Positions 61,801 to 64,000 of a stretch of DNA of 64,000 nt are shown piece by piece (the stretch's first letter is position 1; every line of letters begins with the position of its first letter). The notes under the pieces are model-generated. The model searched no databases and had not been told where the DNA came from. It worked only from the letters and a program-made list of their open reading frames with translations. The stretch is from Caprella mutica. Taxonomy: Eukaryota; Arthropoda; Malacostraca; Amphipoda; Caprellidae. Location: NCBI GenBank assembly GCA_947561585.1, contig CANNZV010001107.1, positions 1 to 64,000 on the forward strand. The letters are read 5' to 3'. Position numbers and translations under genes: made by a program.

Positions 61801-63291
61801 GTTAGAAAAAAATTGTTCAAAATTCGAGGCAACGATCTACGAGTCTACATATCAAATAATGTTAACGAAGAGGTTTTCAAGGTAATATGATTTATATAAA
61901 TTACATTAGTTTCATTAAATGATAATTATTAGAGTTGTGACAATATGCATTTAAAATCATAGATCTTTAGAATGTCATAGACGAAACGAAATGAAATGGT
62001 ATCGAATACTATATACCTCTGGTTTAGAACGATTAAATAGTCTTTAATTCAATCCGTCTATAATATTTTCAGGATTTATGATTTTAAACGCATATTGTCA
62101 CAACCCTAATAATTATAATACATAATTATAATGAATTCAATTTGTAACAGATGTTGGCACTTGTTTTCTCTCTAAACCTAACTATTAGTATAATTCTCAT
62201 AAGTTTTGCAAATTGAATCATTGAAAATTGTTAAAATTTATATAAGCTTAGGAAAGTCAACAAAACTTATTATTCAAACTAACCTATCTCTCATAATGCA
62301 GTACATGAAATGATGAAGGTATTCAATTTTGACGAATTACAAACTCAAACCTTCTTCTGGAAAAATTGGATTTTTTTTTTCAAATTCTAATTTTGTGTAG
62401 AATCAAAACCGGCAATTTAGTTTTCAAATCTCATATATTTACGTCCACTGCTCCTACCTGTTGTTAAATTTTAAGGCTAGAATACTGATTAGTCGGTTAG
62501 AATGTTGAATTGAGTCTTCTTGAGAATCGTCTACAAATTTTCAGTTTTACATGGTTTAATTAATTTTTCTGTAAATTTTCTTAAAAGATTGATAATCGTA
62601 ACAAATATCAAACTGGCAAAATGCAAAATGATGTCACACTCCCATCTGAGTTAAAAATACGAAGCAATGGAACAGGATGTGCAACTGTACAGGTGAATAA
62701 TTTGCAAACTTTGGTAGAAAGTATTCCGCGTATTTTCATGAGAAAATTCATATCCATTTCTGTACCTTTTCAGGCTGTCATCAAATTCAATCAAGAAAAG
62801 GCTGAGCCTAGCGATTCTTTCTCTTTTAACATTTACTCTACTGAAGGGAAGAAGGAAAACAGCAAAACTTTAACCATTTGTGCAAGATATCTAGCCAGCA
62901 ATGTCTCCAACCTGGTAGTGATGGACGTGAATCTAATGTCAGGATTCGTACCTAAGAAAAGCGCTTTGAAAGAGCTCTATCAGTACGGGTTGATCAGCCA
63001 TTACGAAGTGAATGATGGCAGAGTGGTCTTCTATTTCGATGAAATGAGTCAAGATGACCCCAATTGTGTTGAATTGGAAATAACGAAAGAGACAGAAGTC
63101 GTGAATATGAAGAATGGTACAGTTGCAATATTCGACTACTATAGACCTCAATTTTACTCTTACGGAGGTAAGATTTGCAGTTGAACATGTATGCTATTGT
63201 CATAGTGTTTAGTTATTCTTAATATTAAATTGAAGAATTTTCTTTAATAAAGGTCTTAAATTTTATTTCAGAAATTCATTTAGAGTCTTGA
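46869..63291 (+). CDS. Thioester-protein / alpha-2-macroglobulin family, secreted, thioester lost (24 exons, complete)
   Basis: Exons: 46869-46915, 48012-48235, 48541-48710, 50352-50420, 50664-51272, 51360-51506, 51864-52115, 52246-52428, 52624-52798, 53045-53188, 54554-54609, 54807-54870, 55091-55268, 55353-55581, 55675-55808, 56542-56717, 59323-59553, 59666-59946, 60232-60499, 60574-60725, 61759-61881, 62588-62692, 62774-63167, 63272-63291. Every junction keeps phase; the product is 1476 aa, the family length. A signal peptide (MLRLLLVTLCLHLANG) is followed by macroglobulin domains (about 20-750) with a short variable/bait region in exons 10-12. Next come TPFNPFYVEAKGS and CUB-like parts, the thioester domain (about 950-1290: SSWLTAYAVKAMTRA, LNLRGCYKIFGKPVHNG, ETAGYAILAML) and the C-terminal receptor-type domain (about 1345-1470). 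At the canonical GCGEQ the protein reads GVGEP (residues 1004-1008), so Cys and Gln are both gone and no thioester can form. The family are secreted opsonins or protease traps. This member would have to act without covalent binding. No GPI signal was seen. It is closer to insect TEPs than to Mcr, since no LDLa-type Cys cluster is seen. Confidence 0.9.
47702..47916. mobile_element. GTGCATC-rich inverted-repeat element, copy 2 (opposite orientation)
   Basis: It ends with tgcatcagaatttctcttag and tgtat, the complement of the start of 45194-45530. It shares caccctataagctttgtctcc-type and aagtgcatc words. It lies in intron 1 of the thioester-protein gene. Confidence 0.55.
49440..49655. mobile_element. 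Possible transposon remnant ending in an A run
   Basis: tacagggtgcccaccaaaaatgtatcc resembles the ends of mariner-like or other short DNA elements (cagggtg.cc.caaa). The stretch ends in a run of about 20 A at 49636-49655. No coding remains. It is in intron 3 of the thioester-protein gene. Confidence 0.3.
53301..54455 (+). mobile_element. Dead Tc1-like transposon in intron 10 of the thioester-protein gene
   Basis: The left end cagtgacatgaaacaagtac...ttggaaagaacagaaatgtttattt is an imperfect complement of the right end (aaataaacattttctttctg, tccaaatacttgtttcacgcc), so TIRs of about 50-65 bp survive. Interior translation on the plus strand shows Tc1 transposase pieces: SVKHGG-like, VWNCFPQGG-like, SKHTERATQKW (the DNDPKHTA..T..W block) and a piece of the NPIE/LW region. 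Many stops and frameshifts are present and no full ORF remains. Flanking TA is seen at the left (53299-53300). Confidence 0.75.
56040..56450. repeat. TTTTC/GATTTTC-rich low-complexity tract
   Basis: Intron 15 holds about 400 bp of strand-asymmetric, pyrimidine-rich DNA with gattttcgg/ttttcc words at a loose 10-15 bp rhythm. It probably arose by slippage. Confidence 0.5.
57153..57182. repeat. 30-bp hairpin
   Basis: CTAGATAATGACAG and CTGTCATTATCTAG are perfect 14-bp complements separated by two bases. It lies in intron 16 of the thioester-protein gene. Confidence 0.8.
57333..57945. repeat. Repeat with four ~125-bp internal units (GGTCAAAGGTCAAGGTCA)
   Basis: Units start near 57421, 57540, 57673 and 57802, each reading aaaagtattg.accatattgc.tgaaacttggt...gattggtcaat...gattttgggagcgat.gggtcaaaggtcaaggtcatggtcatttataactc. 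The array is bounded by gcagaatgcgggaaggtcat on the left and gacgaaggtatgcgctcta on the right, which look like element ends. This sort of GGTCAAAGGTCA array is a dispersed transposon part seen in many invertebrates. It is in intron 16. Confidence 0.7.
58553..58665 (+). mobile_element. Possible tRNA-derived SINE
   Basis: TTGGGAGAGTGGTGG fits a tRNA A box and GTTCGATACCC at 58598-58608 fits a B box. They are about 40 bp apart, followed by an AT-rich body. There is no clear TSD. It explains the apparent ORF across this region. Confidence 0.4.
61058..61230. mobile_element. 173-bp MITE (AGRGCCGTACACACGTAGGG ends)
   Basis: The two arms are complementary over about 75 bp (gccgtacacacgtagggttt, agtctttccacc.gact, ttactaag.tcctcctac), separated by a short loop with acgatataattatt. 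The ends are AGGGCCGTACACACG and CGTGTGTACGGCTCT. A half copy is at 31210-31310. The TSD is not clear. It is in intron 20 of the thioester-protein gene. Confidence 0.75.
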
Positions 63292-63599
63292 AGACACCAG
63301 AAAGAAGACACCATCAACTGTAATCATCAACAAGATATGCATTATAAAAATGAGAGGTTGAATGCATAATCAGATGTTATGTATTGTTATGTAAAATTTT
63401 ATAAAATTTTATGCTATCAATTTATTCTCCTGTTAAATTTATAATACCCTCATTGTTCCGAGGCTCTTTCTAGGAAGGCATTCATTTTGTTCTTTTGTAG
63501 CTTTCTGTTTTATGCTTAGTTTAACGCTCTTTTGTTGCAGCTTGCTTTTATATCTTTCCTCAACTTTTTCCTTTTCTTTTCTTCTGCCTTGATATCTAT

Positions 63600-64000
63600 G
63601 GTAAGCAGACTGACTGTGTAGGCCTCTTATCCATGGGTAAGCAGACTGACTGTGTAGGTCTCTTATCCATGGGTAAGCAGACTGACTGTGTAGGCCTCTT
63701 ATCCATGGGTAAGCAAACTGACTGTGTAGGTCTCTTATCCAAGGGTAAGCAGACTGACTGAGTATGTCTCTTTATCCATGAGTAAGCAGACTGACTGTGT
63801 AGGTCTCTTATCCATGGGTAAGCAGACTGACTGTGTAGGTCTCTTATCCAAGGGTAAGCAGACTGACTGAGTATGTCTCTTTATCCATGAGTAAGCAGAC
63901 TGACTGTGTAGGTCTCTTATCCATGGGTAAGCAGACTGACTGTGTAGGTTTCTTATCCATGGGTAAGCAGACTGACTGTGTAGGTCTCTTATCCATGGGT
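63600..64000. repeat. 36-bp minisatellite running off the window end
   Basis: About 11 copies of gtaagcagactgactgtgta followed by ggtctcttatccatgg. A variant unit (gagtatgtctctttatccatga) recurs every three units (about 109 bp), so there is a higher-order repeat. It lies about 300 bp after the thioester-protein stop. Confidence 0.95.

Overview
The window is nuclear DNA of an animal, most likely an arthropod and probably an insect. Genes are split by GT-AG introns of 60 bp to 4 kb, the DNA is AT-rich, and the flotillin, ubiquitin-conjugating enzyme and thioester-protein sequences read as arthropod-like. Species cannot be fixed from sequence alone; a hemipteran-like genome rich in small DNA transposons is my guess.

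Layout. (1) 513-13110, plus strand: complete flotillin-1 gene, 9 coding exons, 424 aa. Its TGA stop is followed in the same frame by about 574 further sense codons (to 14835) encoding a Ser/Lys/Glu-rich disordered sequence. A 75-nt GT-AG segment (13102-13176) that contains the stop could be spliced out. This is the most unusual coding signal here. (2) 14836-20100: sparse DNA with one possible terminal exon at 16089-16209. (3) 20100-27810: transposon graveyard with nested miniature inverted-repeat elements (MITEs), a frameshifted LINE, a 5'-truncated LINE with a 13-bp target-site duplication (TSD), a hAT-type element, and another reverse-transcriptase scrap. (4) 28099-31795, plus strand: complete DCAF8-like WD40 gene, 5 exons, 710 aa. 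(5) 33514-34725: a 1.2-kb foldback of two head-to-head elements. (6) 36804-42854, minus strand: complete UBE2G1-type E2 gene, 5 exons, 166 aa. Its 4.1-kb first intron holds a Penelope-like foldback with a hammerhead-like core and more nested MITEs. (7) 42855-46868: a tRNA-derived SINE with a 14-bp TSD, a degenerate minisatellite and a MITE. (8) 46869-63291, plus strand: complete secreted thioester-protein/alpha-2-macroglobulin gene, 24 exons, 1476 aa, in which the thioester motif GCGEQ is replaced by GVGEP. Its introns hold a dead Tc1-like transposon and other repeats. (9) 63600-64000: a 36-bp tandem repeat running off the end.

The four host genes do unrelated jobs: membrane microdomain scaffold, CUL4-DDB1 substrate receptor, E2 enzyme and secreted innate-immunity-type protein. 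There is no operon or gene-cluster logic. The shared theme is the repeat landscape: several distinct non-autonomous families carry the same terminal CCAGTCTG/CAGACTGG and make 8-bp duplications, and they are nested in one another. Gene models were built by hand from splice sites, reading phase and family similarity; every intron junction named keeps phase. No transcript evidence was available.
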